DNA of 62,907 nt from Chloroflexota bacterium (GTDB lineage: Bacteria; Chloroflexota; Limnocylindria; Limnocylindrales; CSP1-4). The translations under genes were made by a program, and so were the position numbers. The stretch is taken from positions 1-62,907 of the forward strand of contig PNAP01000107.1 of the NCBI GenBank assembly GCA_003169735.1, in the 5' to 3' direction. Shown in pieces: positions 54,415-62,157 of this stretch; within the stretch, counting starts at the first letter, position 1, and each line of letters starts with the position of its first letter. A model generated the notes under the pieces. That model was given only the letters and a program-made list of their open reading frames with translations. It had not been told where the DNA came from and did not search any database.

Positions 54415-54420
54415 ACCGTA
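54415..54420 (-). promoter_or_regulatory. TANNNT -10 box (TACGGT) 6 nt before the 106-residue gene
   Basis: Leaderless-type placement, same spacing as hisS and murE. Confidence 0.4.
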
Positions 54421-54468
54421 CGGCCCCGACTGGCACGCCGTCAGCCGTACGGAGGTCCGGTCGCCACG

Positions 54469-55626
54469 TCACCGGTGGTTCGCCGTGAGGAGCGGCCCGG
54501 CCGGGAGATACGCCGGCCCGAAGGCCTGCACCCAGCCACGGAGCATGAGCAGCGTGATGGCGCCCGAGACCACCGGCGGCGCCAGGCCGGTCTCCTCGAC
54601 GAGCGCGTCGGCGCTGACGGGCCCGGCGGCGACGCGACGAGCCACGGCCCGTTCGGCGGGGCCGAGCAGGTCGAGGGCGGACTCAAGGGACAACGTGGCG
54701 CCGGGAGGTCGGGCGGTCGCACCCGGCTCTGCGTCCCAACCGAGGTCGACGATCAGCTCGTCGAGCCCGATGAGCGGGCGCGCGTCGGTCTCACGCAGGA
54801 GCGCCAGGCAGCCGGCGATGTGACGATCGCCCGGGCGGCCGGGCGCCACGAACAGTTGGCGGCCCTGCTCCAGGGCATGCCGCGCGGTGATGAGTGCGCC
54901 ACTCCGCGCCGGTGCCTCGATGACGATGGTCGCGTCGCCGAGGGCGCTGATGATGCGGTTGCGCCTCGGGTACGTGCCCTTGGTGGCCGACACGTCCGGT
55001 GCGTACTCGCTGATGACCGCGCCACCAACGTCCAGGATGGCGCGCAGCAGCGAGCGGTGGGCGCGCGGCCCTGGCTGGCAGTGGCCGCCCCCGATGACCG
55101 CGACGCTCTGCCCGCCGGCGGCGACCGCCGCGGCATGCGCTGCCCCATCGATGCCGATGGCCAGCCCGGAGACCACCACCGCTCCCGCTTCGGCAAGTCG
55201 AGCGCCCACGCGCGACGCGAGATCGCGGCCGGACAGGGTCGGGCGTCGGGTACCGACGACGGCCACGGACCGCGCCCGCTCCAGGGCTGCTCGGTCGCCC
55301 CAGCCGTAGATGACGATGGGCTGCGGGTCGATGACGGCCATGCGGGTCGGGTAATCCGCGTCCATCGGTGTGGTCGTCCAGATCCCGAGTTCGTCCAGGC
55401 GGCGCAGTAAGTGCTTCGGATCACCGGCCGTCTCGCGCAGTGTCGTCATCGTCCGGGCGGGCAAGTTCCGGTCATCGCCGCCGATCAGCCTCGCGCCGCG
55501 CGCCGCTTCCTGAAGGACATTGGCCGCGCCGCCGTATCGCGCGATGACCGACCAGAACGTCCCCTCGCCGATGCCGACAGTGGCCGACAGTGCGATCCAC
55601 GCCGTTCGCTCGTCGATGGCAACCAT
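54469..55626 (-). CDS. dprA: DNA-processing protein DprA
   Basis: 385 residues. Rossmann-like core with VAVVGTRRPTLSGRDLA and SGLAIGIDGAAHAAAV, an N-terminal helix-hairpin-helix-like segment and a C-terminal winged-helix domain (VSADALVEETGLAPPVVSGAITLLMLRGWV). Loads RecA on incoming single strands in natural transformation. ATG lies 9 nt after the comM remnant's stop, so both were one competence unit before comM was interrupted. Confidence 0.95.
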   Translation of the reverse strand: MVAIDERTAWIALSATVGIGEGTFWSVIARYGGAANVLQEAARGARLIGGDDRNLPARTMTTLRETAGDPKHLLRRLDELGIWTTTPMDADYPTRMAVIDPQPIVIYGWGDRAALERARSVAVVGTRRPTLSGRDLASRVGARLAEAGAVVVSGLAIGIDGAAHAAAVAAGGQSVAVIGGGHCQPGPRAHRSLLRAILDVGGAVISEYAPDVSATKGTYPRRNRIISALGDATIVIEAPARSGALITARHALEQGRQLFVAPGRPGDRHIAGCLALLRETDARPLIGLDELIVDLGWDAEPGATARPPGATLSLESALDLLGPAERAVARRVAAGPVSADALVEETGLAPPVVSGAITLLMLRGWVQAFGPAYLPAGPLLTANHR

Positions 55627-55635
55627 CCGGCCGAC

Positions 55636-56118
55636 TCACGCGGCCATGGCGGGGAGACCGGCCGGGTCGCGCAGGCCGGCCGCGGCCAGCAGATCGGCGT
55701 CACCGACGCGCTCGCGGCCATCGAGGTCAGCAAGAGTGCGGGCCACGCGGAGCACGCGGTAGACGCCGCGGGCGGTCATGCCGCCGCGAGTCGCCAGATC
55801 GGCCACCACGCGCTCCTCGGCTCGCCCGAGTGCGCACGCTCGAGCGGCTGCCGCGCCTGTCAGGTTCGCGTTCGGCCGCCGGCCGTTGCGAGCGAGAGCC
55901 CGTTCCCGCGCAACGCGGATCCTGCACGCGACCACGGCCGTGGACTCACTGGTGGCCGGCCCGACCAGGTCGCGCGGCGCGACGCGGGGCATCTCGACCC
56001 GGATGTCGAGGCGATCGAGCAATGGGCCGCTGATCTTGCGCACGTAGCGCTCGGGATCGTCCGGCGGGCAGCGACATGCCCGCTGTGCGTCGCCATACCA
56101 GCCGCAGCGACACGGGTG
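55636..56118 (-). pseudogene. comM: comM (YifB-type AAA+ helicase), C-terminal third only, interrupted by the phage element
   Basis: About 160 codons remain. They begin in HPCRCGWYGD, equivalent to the family's NPCPCGxxGD segment, and continue through RYVRKISGPLLDRLDIRVEMPRV, the Mg-chelatase-like C-terminal domain (AVVACRIRVARERALARNG, GMTARGVYRVLRVARTLADLDG) to a normal end. The AAA+ core and N-terminal domain are absent, and the upstream sequence is phage-like. ComM promotes branch migration in transformation, so the locus is probably inactivated unless the element excises. Confidence 0.85.
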
Positions 56119-56125
56119 CGAGTCC
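56105..56125. other. Chromosome/element junction, candidate attL
   Basis: comM homology stops at about 56113-56118. Directly beyond it, the plus-strand frame that ends in overlap with the prim-pol gene begins to look phage-coded. The exact crossover and core cannot be fixed without the other end of the element. Confidence 0.55.
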
Positions 56126-56195
56126 GGACTACACCAACGTGCGGCGGGTGGTGCAGTTGCCGTCGGGTCGGCGGCGGGCGCAGGTGGCCGCGTGA
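56119..56195 (+). pseudogene. 3' tail of a phage gene split by the attachment site
   Basis: An open frame without a start ends ...SPDYTNVRRVVQLPSGRRRAQVAA and stop. Its TGA overlaps the prim-pol GTG as GTGA, the same coupling used at the next two junctions. That fits the genuine end of an upstream cistron whose 5' part would lie at the other end of the integrated element. Identity unknown; the basic tail is compatible with a DNA-binding protein. It could also be chance reading frame. Confidence 0.45.
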
Positions 56196-56959
56196 GCACG
56201 CGCGATTGGGCCCTCGCCTACGCACAGCTGGACCTTCGCGTGTTTCCCGTCGTCCCCGGAGCGAAGCGACCCATGTTCGCGGGTTGGCAGCGCGACGCCA
56301 CCATCGACCCCGTCCTCATCGCTCGCCACTGGCGCTCCGAGCCCGGTCCGAACATCGGCATCATCACCGGCGAGACGTTCGTCGCCTTCGACATCGAGGC
56401 CGACCATCTGACCGCCCTGCGAGATTGGCTCCTCGCCGAGGGTCACCGCCTGCCCGACACGCCCATCGCGCGCTCCGGACGCCGCGGCATCCACATCTTG
56501 ACCAAGGCCACGGGCGACAGCGGGCACACGCTCCACCTGGACGGCGTGCACATCGGCGAGTTGAAGTCGAAGGGCGGCTTCATCGTCGTCTGCCCGTCGC
56601 GGACGAGCGGGCCGTACGAGTGGATCCGGTCACCCCTCGACCGCCCGGTCGCGGATGCGCCCGACTGGTTGGTTGGCCTCGTCGACCGGCGTCCGACGGT
56701 GATCCACGAAGGACCCATCGAGCCCATCGGCCTGGTGCGCGGTGAACGTCGACTGGCCGCGCTCGAGCGGACGGTGCGGGCGGCCGACGAAGGCAGTCGC
56801 AACAGCGTGCTCTATTGGGCGGCGCGGTGCGCTCTCGAGGATGGCGTTCCGGAGACCGTCGCCGCCGCGGTCCTGGCGAGGGCGGGCATAGCGGTCGGGC
56901 TCGGTGACCGGGAAGTGGCAGCGACCATCCGCTCGGCGCTCGGAAGGACAGCCCGATGA
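56192..56959 (+). CDS. Phage bifunctional DNA primase/polymerase (prim-pol) with PriCT-like tail
   Basis: 255 residues. Prim-pol fold starting STRDWALAYAQLDLRVFPVVPGAKRP, with metal-site FDIEA (about 67-71) and the SGRRGIHILTK nucleotide-binding block (about 89-99). The C-terminal stretch GSRNSVLYWAARCALEDG...ATIRSALG is a PriCT-type helical domain. Primes element DNA replication. Its stop overlaps the helicase start (ATGA); in many phages the two are one protein. Confidence 0.88.
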   Translation: MSTRDWALAYAQLDLRVFPVVPGAKRPMFAGWQRDATIDPVLIARHWRSEPGPNIGIITGETFVAFDIEADHLTALRDWLLAEGHRLPDTPIARSGRRGIHILTKATGDSGHTLHLDGVHIGELKSKGGFIVVCPSRTSGPYEWIRSPLDRPVADAPDWLVGLVDRRPTVIHEGPIEPIGLVRGERRLAALERTVRAADEGSRNSVLYWAARCALEDGVPETVAAAVLARAGIAVGLGDREVAATIRSALGRTAR

Positions 56960-58389
56960 GCGGCCTGACCGAGCACGAGCGAGAGGACTGGCAGCGCGCC
57001 GTGCCGGCGGGCTCGTTCCCTCGCACCGATGCCGGCAATGGGGAGTACTTCGCCAAGCTGCACGGCGATCTCGTCCGCTATGACCACCGGCGCGGCAAGT
57101 GGATGCTATGGCGACGGCACTGGTGGGCCGACGATGCGATGGCCCACGTGCGCATCCTCGCGAAGGAGGCAGCGCGCGAACGGTACCGGACCGCCCTGCG
57201 CATCGGTGACCTCGAGGAGCGGGGGCGCGAATCGAGGTTCGCCATCAACACCGAGAACCGAGCGCGGATCGAAGCGATGCTGCTGTCGGCCAAGAGTGAA
57301 CCGCCCATCGCCGATACGGGCGACGCCTGGGACCTCGATGGCTGGCTGCTCGGCGCGGCCAACGGTGTCGTCGACCTGCGCACCGGCTCGTTACGTCCGG
57401 GCACCCAAGACGACCGCATCACGCTCCACACCGACATCGCCTACGACGCGGACGCCACCTGCCCGCGCTGGGATCGATACCTGGCCGAGGTGTTCATGGC
57501 CGACGACGAACTCATCGATTACGTCTGGAAGGCCATCGGCTACAGCCTCACCGGCGACGTGTCGGAGCAGTGCTTCTTCACCTGCCACGGCAGCGGCTCC
57601 AACGGCAAGAGCGTCTTCCTCGAAGTCCTGCGAGCGGTCGGAGGTATGTATGCGGCCAACACGCCGTTCACGACCTTCGAGTTGCGCGACCGATCGAGCA
57701 TCCCCAACGACATCGCCGCGCTGGCCGGTCGGCGCATCGTCACGGCCGCCGAGACGAGCGAGGGCACGCGCCTCAATGAGGCGCGCATCAAGGTGCTGAC
57801 CGGCGGCGACGTGACCACGGCCCGCTTCCTCAACCAGGAGTTCTTCACCTTCCGGCCGGTCGGCAAGATCTGGCTCGCCGTCAACCACCCGCCCGTGGTG
57901 CGCGATCACTCACGCGCGTTCTGGCGACGCGTCCGGCTGATTCCCTTCCTGCGGACGTTCGAGGATGCAGAGGCCGAGCGGACGCTCATCGATGAGTTGT
58001 ATGACGAGCTGCCGGGCATCCTCGCGTGGGCCGTCAAGGGTGTGGCCGCCTGGCAGCGGTATGGGCTTCGACCGCCTGGCGCCGTGACCTCCGCGACCGA
58101 GACCTACCGCGTCGAGTCCGATCCGTTCGCCGACTTCATTGCCGGCTGTTGCGTCGTCGGTCCGAAGCTCGTGGTGCGTGCCTCGGAGGCCTACTCAGCC
58201 TATCGCCGTTGGGCCGGTGATCGCTCCCTGACCGAACGCGAGACCCTCACCAGCACCCAGTTCGGGACCAAGCTCGGCGAACGATACGGAAAGGATCGGG
58301 ACAACCGAGGAGCCTTCTACGAGGGCATCGGGCTGCGCGCGGATGTCGGCCCTGCGGGACAAAGTGACGGGTCTGGTGACGGGTCGTGA
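56956..58389 (+). CDS. Phage SF3 helicase (D5/P4 primase C-terminal type)
   Basis: 477 residues. N-terminal D5_N-like region (RTDAGNGEYFAKLHGDLVRYDHRRGKWMLW), Walker A HGSGSNGKS (211-219), Walker B region RRIVTAAETSEG (about 267) and motif C with Asn in IWLAVNHPPVV (about 314). A winged-helix DNA-binding tail follows (DPFADFIAGC onward). It unwinds the element's DNA together with the prim-pol. Stop overlaps the terminase GTG (GTGA). Confidence 0.92.
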   Translation: MSGLTEHEREDWQRAVPAGSFPRTDAGNGEYFAKLHGDLVRYDHRRGKWMLWRRHWWADDAMAHVRILAKEAARERYRTALRIGDLEERGRESRFAINTENRARIEAMLLSAKSEPPIADTGDAWDLDGWLLGAANGVVDLRTGSLRPGTQDDRITLHTDIAYDADATCPRWDRYLAEVFMADDELIDYVWKAIGYSLTGDVSEQCFFTCHGSGSNGKSVFLEVLRAVGGMYAANTPFTTFELRDRSSIPNDIAALAGRRIVTAAETSEGTRLNEARIKVLTGGDVTTARFLNQEFFTFRPVGKIWLAVNHPPVVRDHSRAFWRRVRLIPFLRTFEDAEAERTLIDELYDELPGILAWAVKGVAAWQRYGLRPPGAVTSATETYRVESDPFADFIAGCCVVGPKLVVRASEAYSAYRRWAGDRSLTERETLTSTQFGTKLGERYGKDRDNRGAFYEGIGLRADVGPAGQSDGSGDGS

Positions 58390-60062
58390 GCACGGCTCGA
58401 ACGAATCACGGCTCAAGGATCGATTCCTCCCTCCTACGCGAACGAAGTCGGAATCACCCAGCACGACCCAGCACTCCCTACACGAACGTCCGCCCGCGCC
58501 ACCCGTTCTTGATCCTCGCCGACCGGCTCGACGCCCGCTCGGTGCGCAGCCCGTCCGATGTCGAGCGCGACGCCGCCTACGCCGATGTGCGTGTCTTCGC
58601 CCGCCACTGCCGCATCGCCGATGCCCACGGTCGCGACGTCGCCTTCGCCGATGTCGGCTGGCCGTGGCAGTTCGCGCTGCTATGGCTGTGGAGCACGACC
58701 CGGTTGTCGGTGGTGTTGAAGGCACGCCAACTCGGTGTCTCCTGGCTGGCCGCCATGTTCGCGCTGTGGACGGCCATCGCCAAGCCCGGTCAGGCGGTGC
58801 TGCTCATCAGCCGCGGCCAGAACGACGCCGAGAAGCTGCTCGCCAAGGTCGCCTACCTGTATGAGCGCCTCCCCGTCTGGAAACCGAAGGCCATCGTCAA
58901 CGCCCGCACCATCAGCTTTGCCAACGGCTCCGACATCGAGGCGATGCCGGCGACCGAGGATGCCGGTCGCGGCCGGACGGCCAACCTGGTGGTGCTCGAC
59001 GAGCACGCCCATCAGCCCTTCGCGCGGCGCATCCTGGCGGCAGTGCTGCCGGCCGCATCGGCCGGGCGGATCCTGTCCATCAGCTCGGGCAACGGCACCG
59101 GCGCCTTGCACTCGAAGCTGTTCCTCGATGCCAAGGACGGCCAGCCGCTGCTGGTCACCAACCTCGGCGATGGCACGCCCCTGCCGCTGCGTATCACGCG
59201 CACCGTCGGACCGAACGGCTGGCGGGCGATGTTCCTCCCCTATGACGCCCATCCCGATCATGACGCGGCATGGCGGGAGGAAGAGCGGCGGACCATGGCG
59301 TCGCTGTCGGATGCGATGTTCACGCAGGAGCATCCGCGTGACGACACCGAGGCCATCGTCGCCATCGGCAGTCCCATCTTCGATGCTGAGCGATTGGCCG
59401 AGCAGGAGATCCGGACCGGGATCCCCATCCCGGGTATCGCCGGTGCCATCCAGTTCGCGCCACCGGTGGCCGGCATCGTCTATGCCATCGGTGCCGATCC
59501 GGCCGAGGGTCTCATCGACAGCGACTGGTCGAGTGCCACCGTCTTGTGCATCGACAAGGTCGTCGATGGCTTCCAGGCCGAACAGGTGGCGACGTTGCGG
59601 GGCCGCTTCCCACCGGAGGTCTTCGCGGCCAAGCTCGATGCCCTCGCCCGCCACTACGGCTCGCTGCCGACACCGAGGCTGCGCACGCCCGTGCTGCTGT
59701 GCTGGGAGCGCAACAACCACGGTCATGCGGTCCGGGTGGCGCTCGTCCCTCTGTATGGCCATTCAGCGCCCTATCGCGTCTTCCATGCCAAGGACCGTCA
59801 GCTGGGCTGGCTGCAGACGGCCGAGACGCGGGCGATCATCGTCGACGGCCTGGCATCAGCGATGCGCACCGATGCGCTCGTCCTCCACGACGCCATCACC
59901 ATCGAGCAGTTCGGCATGTTCCACGAGAACGAGCGCGGCCGGGCCGAGGCAGCCGAGGGTGCCCATGACGACGACGTCATCGCCACCGGCATCGCCTGGC
60001 AGATGCGCTGGAACGTCTTCCCCATCGTGCTCGATGTCATCCGACCGGCACCGCAGCCATGA
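58386..60062 (+). CDS. Phage terminase large subunit
   Basis: 558 residues. The ATPase has KARQLGVSW (112-120) as Walker A variant and LVVLDE (201-206) as Walker B with catalytic Glu. The RNase H-like nuclease domain has AIGADPAEG (D371) and ends in the HDDDVIATGIAW acidic motif (about 530). It cuts and packages DNA into proheads. GTG start coupled to the helicase, so replication and packaging are in one operon. The first about 35 residues are polar and poorly conserved; a later start is possible. Confidence 0.92.
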   Translation: MSTARTNHGSRIDSSLLRERSRNHPARPSTPYTNVRPRHPFLILADRLDARSVRSPSDVERDAAYADVRVFARHCRIADAHGRDVAFADVGWPWQFALLWLWSTTRLSVVLKARQLGVSWLAAMFALWTAIAKPGQAVLLISRGQNDAEKLLAKVAYLYERLPVWKPKAIVNARTISFANGSDIEAMPATEDAGRGRTANLVVLDEHAHQPFARRILAAVLPAASAGRILSISSGNGTGALHSKLFLDAKDGQPLLVTNLGDGTPLPLRITRTVGPNGWRAMFLPYDAHPDHDAAWREEERRTMASLSDAMFTQEHPRDDTEAIVAIGSPIFDAERLAEQEIRTGIPIPGIAGAIQFAPPVAGIVYAIGADPAEGLIDSDWSSATVLCIDKVVDGFQAEQVATLRGRFPPEVFAAKLDALARHYGSLPTPRLRTPVLLCWERNNHGHAVRVALVPLYGHSAPYRVFHAKDRQLGWLQTAETRAIIVDGLASAMRTDALVLHDAITIEQFGMFHENERGRAEAAEGAHDDDVIATGIAWQMRWNVFPIVLDVIRPAPQP

Positions 60063-60084
60063 CCAGCATCACCACCACGACGAA

Positions 60085-60108
60085 GGCCCCGGGCTCGCGC
60101 CCAGGGCC
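60085..60108. terminator. Hairpin between convergent terminase and KDGL gene
   Basis: GGCCC-C-GGGC / GCCC-A-GGGCC: a 9-bp stem with one C-A mismatch and a TCGC loop, located 22 nt after the terminase stop and 25 nt after the opposing gene's stop. A reasonable bidirectional terminator, although there is no U-tract. Confidence 0.5.
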
Positions 60109-60133
60109 CGTGTGCCCGCGCTGGTGGCGAGGA

Positions 60134-60592
60134 CTACGCGACGGCGGCCTCCTGCTCGTCCTCGACCACCACGGTGGCGGTGTCAGCGCCGGCGATGACC
60201 TCCAGCGCCGCCTGCACCTCGTCGCTGCCGATGGCTTCGGTGTATTCGGTGCCGGCGAGTGTCTCGGTGGCGGCGAGCTTGGCCTTGGCGGCGCGCACCT
60301 TGGCGACCTTCTCGGGTGCCAGCGCTGGCGCCGGCTTGGGCTCCTTGACGGGCTTGGTCGCCGGCTCGGTCGGATCGGGCTCCGGATCGTCGGCCTTGCG
60401 GGCCTGCGCGGCCTTCCGAAGGGAGTTCGTGTACTGGTTCCAGTGGACCTTGCACATCCGGCCGAGGCCATCCTTCTGGCTGGGTTGCACCGGGAAGTCG
60501 CTCGGTGGCGCCTCGTGGCTCTCGATGCCGAACTTGGCGGAGCCGATGCACCGGCGCAGCGATCCCGGCTCCGTGGTCTTCTTCGTGGTCAT
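60134..60592 (-). CDS. Small phage protein with KDGL zinc-ribbon-like N-terminus
   Basis: 152 residues. Residues 13-55 read RRCIGSAKF...DFPVQPSQKDGLGRMCKVHWNQY, resembling the Cys-rich motif common next to HNH endonucleases (C-x2-C ... sDF-KDGL-C-x2-C). Here the second knuckle is C47-x2-H50 and the first is incomplete (C15, H26). The rest is an Ala/Pro/Lys linker and an acidic C-terminus. ATG 60592 has GGAAAGGACG upstream. Opposite strand to the rest of the element, so it may be a regulator or modifier; function unknown. Confidence 0.6.
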   Translation of the reverse strand: MTTKKTTEPGSLRRCIGSAKFGIESHEAPPSDFPVQPSQKDGLGRMCKVHWNQYTNSLRKAAQARKADDPEPDPTEPATKPVKEPKPAPALAPEKVAKVRAAKAKLAATETLAGTEYTEAIGSDEVQAALEVIAGADTATVVVEDEQEAAVA

Positions 60593-60707
60593 CTTCGTCG
60601 TCCTTTCCGTTGGCGAGTGCCCATCTGGCACCCGTTCGGACACATGTGTCACTCGGCTGGCGACGTGATGCAAGGCCGAAGATCGAGGGCGGCCGCGGGA
60701 CGGATCG

Positions 60708-60734
60708 ACATCCGTTCGCCATCCGAACGGATGT
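60708..60734. promoter_or_regulatory. Operator-like inverted repeat ACATCCGTTCG-N5-CGAACGGATGT
   Basis: Perfect 11-bp arms around a 5-bp centre, just upstream of the predicted -35. The half-site CCGTTCG recurs at 60632-60638. Likely binding site for an element-encoded repressor or activator. Confidence 0.65.
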
Positions 60735-60745
60735 TCGCTCCGCTC

Positions 60746-60774
60746 TGGACGCTGAGCGCGACCGCAGCTACGAT
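60746..60774 (+). promoter_or_regulatory. Predicted promoter TGGACG-N17-TACGAT
   Basis: -35 at 60746-60751 and -10 at 60769-60774, 17 bp apart, each matching consensus at 4 of 6 positions. It would give a leader of roughly 105-110 nt for the methyltransferase mRNA. Confidence 0.4.
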
Positions 60775-60823
60775 TCATCGAATCAGATCGACCCGCCAGG
60801 AGGAAACGCGTATCGAACCCTCA

Positions 60824-60852
60824 CCCAGGGGTCTAGCTTCTCTACCCCTGGG
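60824..60852 (+). promoter_or_regulatory. Leader hairpin CCCAGGGGT-N11-ACCCCTGGG
   Basis: Perfect 9-bp stem, 11-nt loop, ending 36 nt before the TTG start and upstream of its Shine-Dalgarno. It could be an attenuator, RNA-binding or DNA-binding site. Confidence 0.5.
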
Positions 60853-60888
60853 CGGATCAAGGCCAAACTCGCACGAAAGAGGAGTGCA

Positions 60889-62157
60889 TTGACCCTCGTC
60901 CCCACCGGCTACCAGGTCGAGCAGGTCGCTCTCGACGATCTCCGACCAGACCCCGCCAACCCTCGGAAGATCACCGAGGATGAACTCGAATCCCTGACCC
61001 GATCGATCAGGAACTTCGGCTTCGTCGTGCCCGTCCTGGCACGGCGCGCGGACCACGTCGTCATCGGCGGCCATCAACGGCTGCTGGCGGCCCGCCGGCT
61101 CGGTTGGAAGACTGCGCCGACGATCCTCCTGGACCTGACCATCGAACAGGCGCGGTTGCTGAACCTGGCGTTGAACAAGACCGGCGGGTCGTTCGACGAC
61201 CAGCTGCTTGCGCGCATGCTGGCCGACCTCCAGCTGAACACCGACCTCGACCTCACCCTCAGCGGCTTCGACGCCGATGAACTGAAGGAGCTACTGCGCT
61301 CGTTGGACGCGCGCGAGAAGCTCGACCGCACCGAGGAGTTCGACCTCGATGCGGCGCTCGAGGAAGCGACCCGGCAACCCCGCTCCAAGCTCGGCGACGT
61401 GTGGCAGTTGGGCGATCATCGCCTGGCCTGCGGCGATGCCACCGACCCCGTGGTCGTCGAACGGCTGCTGGATGGCGCCAAGCCGAAGCTGCTCTCGACC
61501 GACCCACCCTACGGCGTGTCGCTCGATCCGACCTGGCGCGACGGGGTGTACAACGCGCTCGGCCCGGGCGAGAAGCCGTACATGCGCACCAAGGGCCACC
61601 GCAATACGAGCATGTCGGGCGATACCCGGGTCGACTGGTCGGAGGCGTTCGAGCTGGTCCCATCGCTCGAGGTCGCCTATGTGTGGCACGCAGGGGTGCA
61701 CGCCGTGGCCGTGGGTGCCGGTCTCGAGCGCATCGGCTTCGAGATCCGCAGCCAGGTCATCTGGGTGAAGACCCAGTTCGCGATGGGCCGCGGTGCGTTC
61801 CAGTGGCAGCACGAACCGTGCTGGTTCGCGATCAGGAAGGGCAAGACGGCGAGCTGGGTGGGTGACCACCCCTCGACCGTCATCGAGGTGGCCAGCCCGA
61901 AGATGATCATGTCCGGGTCGACAGAACGGAAGGAGGACCACCCGGCTCAGAAGCCGCTGGAGTGTATGGCGCGCGCCATCGAGCACCACACGGGCGACGT
62001 CTACGACCCGTTCCTCGGCTCCGGCACGACGCTCGTCGCCGCCGAGAAGCTGTCCCGCACCTGTTACGGCCTCGAACTCGATCCCGTCTACTGCGACGTC
62101 ATCTTGACGCGCTGGGAGAGGTTCAGCGGTTCGACCGCGGTGCGCGTCGATGACTGA
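60889..62157 (+). CDS. ParB-nuclease-like domain fused to a beta-class DNA methyltransferase
   Basis: 422 residues. Residues 8-90 are a ParB/Srx-like domain (LDDLRPDPANPRKI ... VIGGHQRLLAARR). The methyltransferase has DPPY (205-208) before DPFLGSGT (373-380), the beta-class order typical of N6-adenine or N4-cytosine enzymes. No restriction enzyme is adjacent, so it is probably an orphan phage modification enzyme. TTG 60889 is chosen: AAAGAGGAG sits 4-5 nt before it, and there is no ATG, GTG or TTG in frame for a long way upstream. Confidence 0.88.
   Translation: MTLVPTGYQVEQVALDDLRPDPANPRKITEDELESLTRSIRNFGFVVPVLARRADHVVIGGHQRLLAARRLGWKTAPTILLDLTIEQARLLNLALNKTGGSFDDQLLARMLADLQLNTDLDLTLSGFDADELKELLRSLDAREKLDRTEEFDLDAALEEATRQPRSKLGDVWQLGDHRLACGDATDPVVVERLLDGAKPKLLSTDPPYGVSLDPTWRDGVYNALGPGEKPYMRTKGHRNTSMSGDTRVDWSEAFELVPSLEVAYVWHAGVHAVAVGAGLERIGFEIRSQVIWVKTQFAMGRGAFQWQHEPCWFAIRKGKTASWVGDHPSTVIEVASPKMIMSGSTERKEDHPAQKPLECMARAIEHHTGDVYDPFLGSGTTLVAAEKLSRTCYGLELDPVYCDVILTRWERFSGSTAVRVDD

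Larger units (their letters stand above)
60593..60888. promoter_or_regulatory. Divergent control region between the KDGL gene and the methyltransferase
   Basis: This 296-nt region lacks a credible gene but holds ordered signals: a 12-bp palindrome GACACATGTGTC (60639-60650); an 11-bp-arm inverted repeat; a promoter-like pair; an AGGAGGAAA with no start codon close behind (60798-60806); and a 9-bp hairpin. Each is listed separately where useful. Two-way transcription is implied by the divergent genes. Confidence 0.6.
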
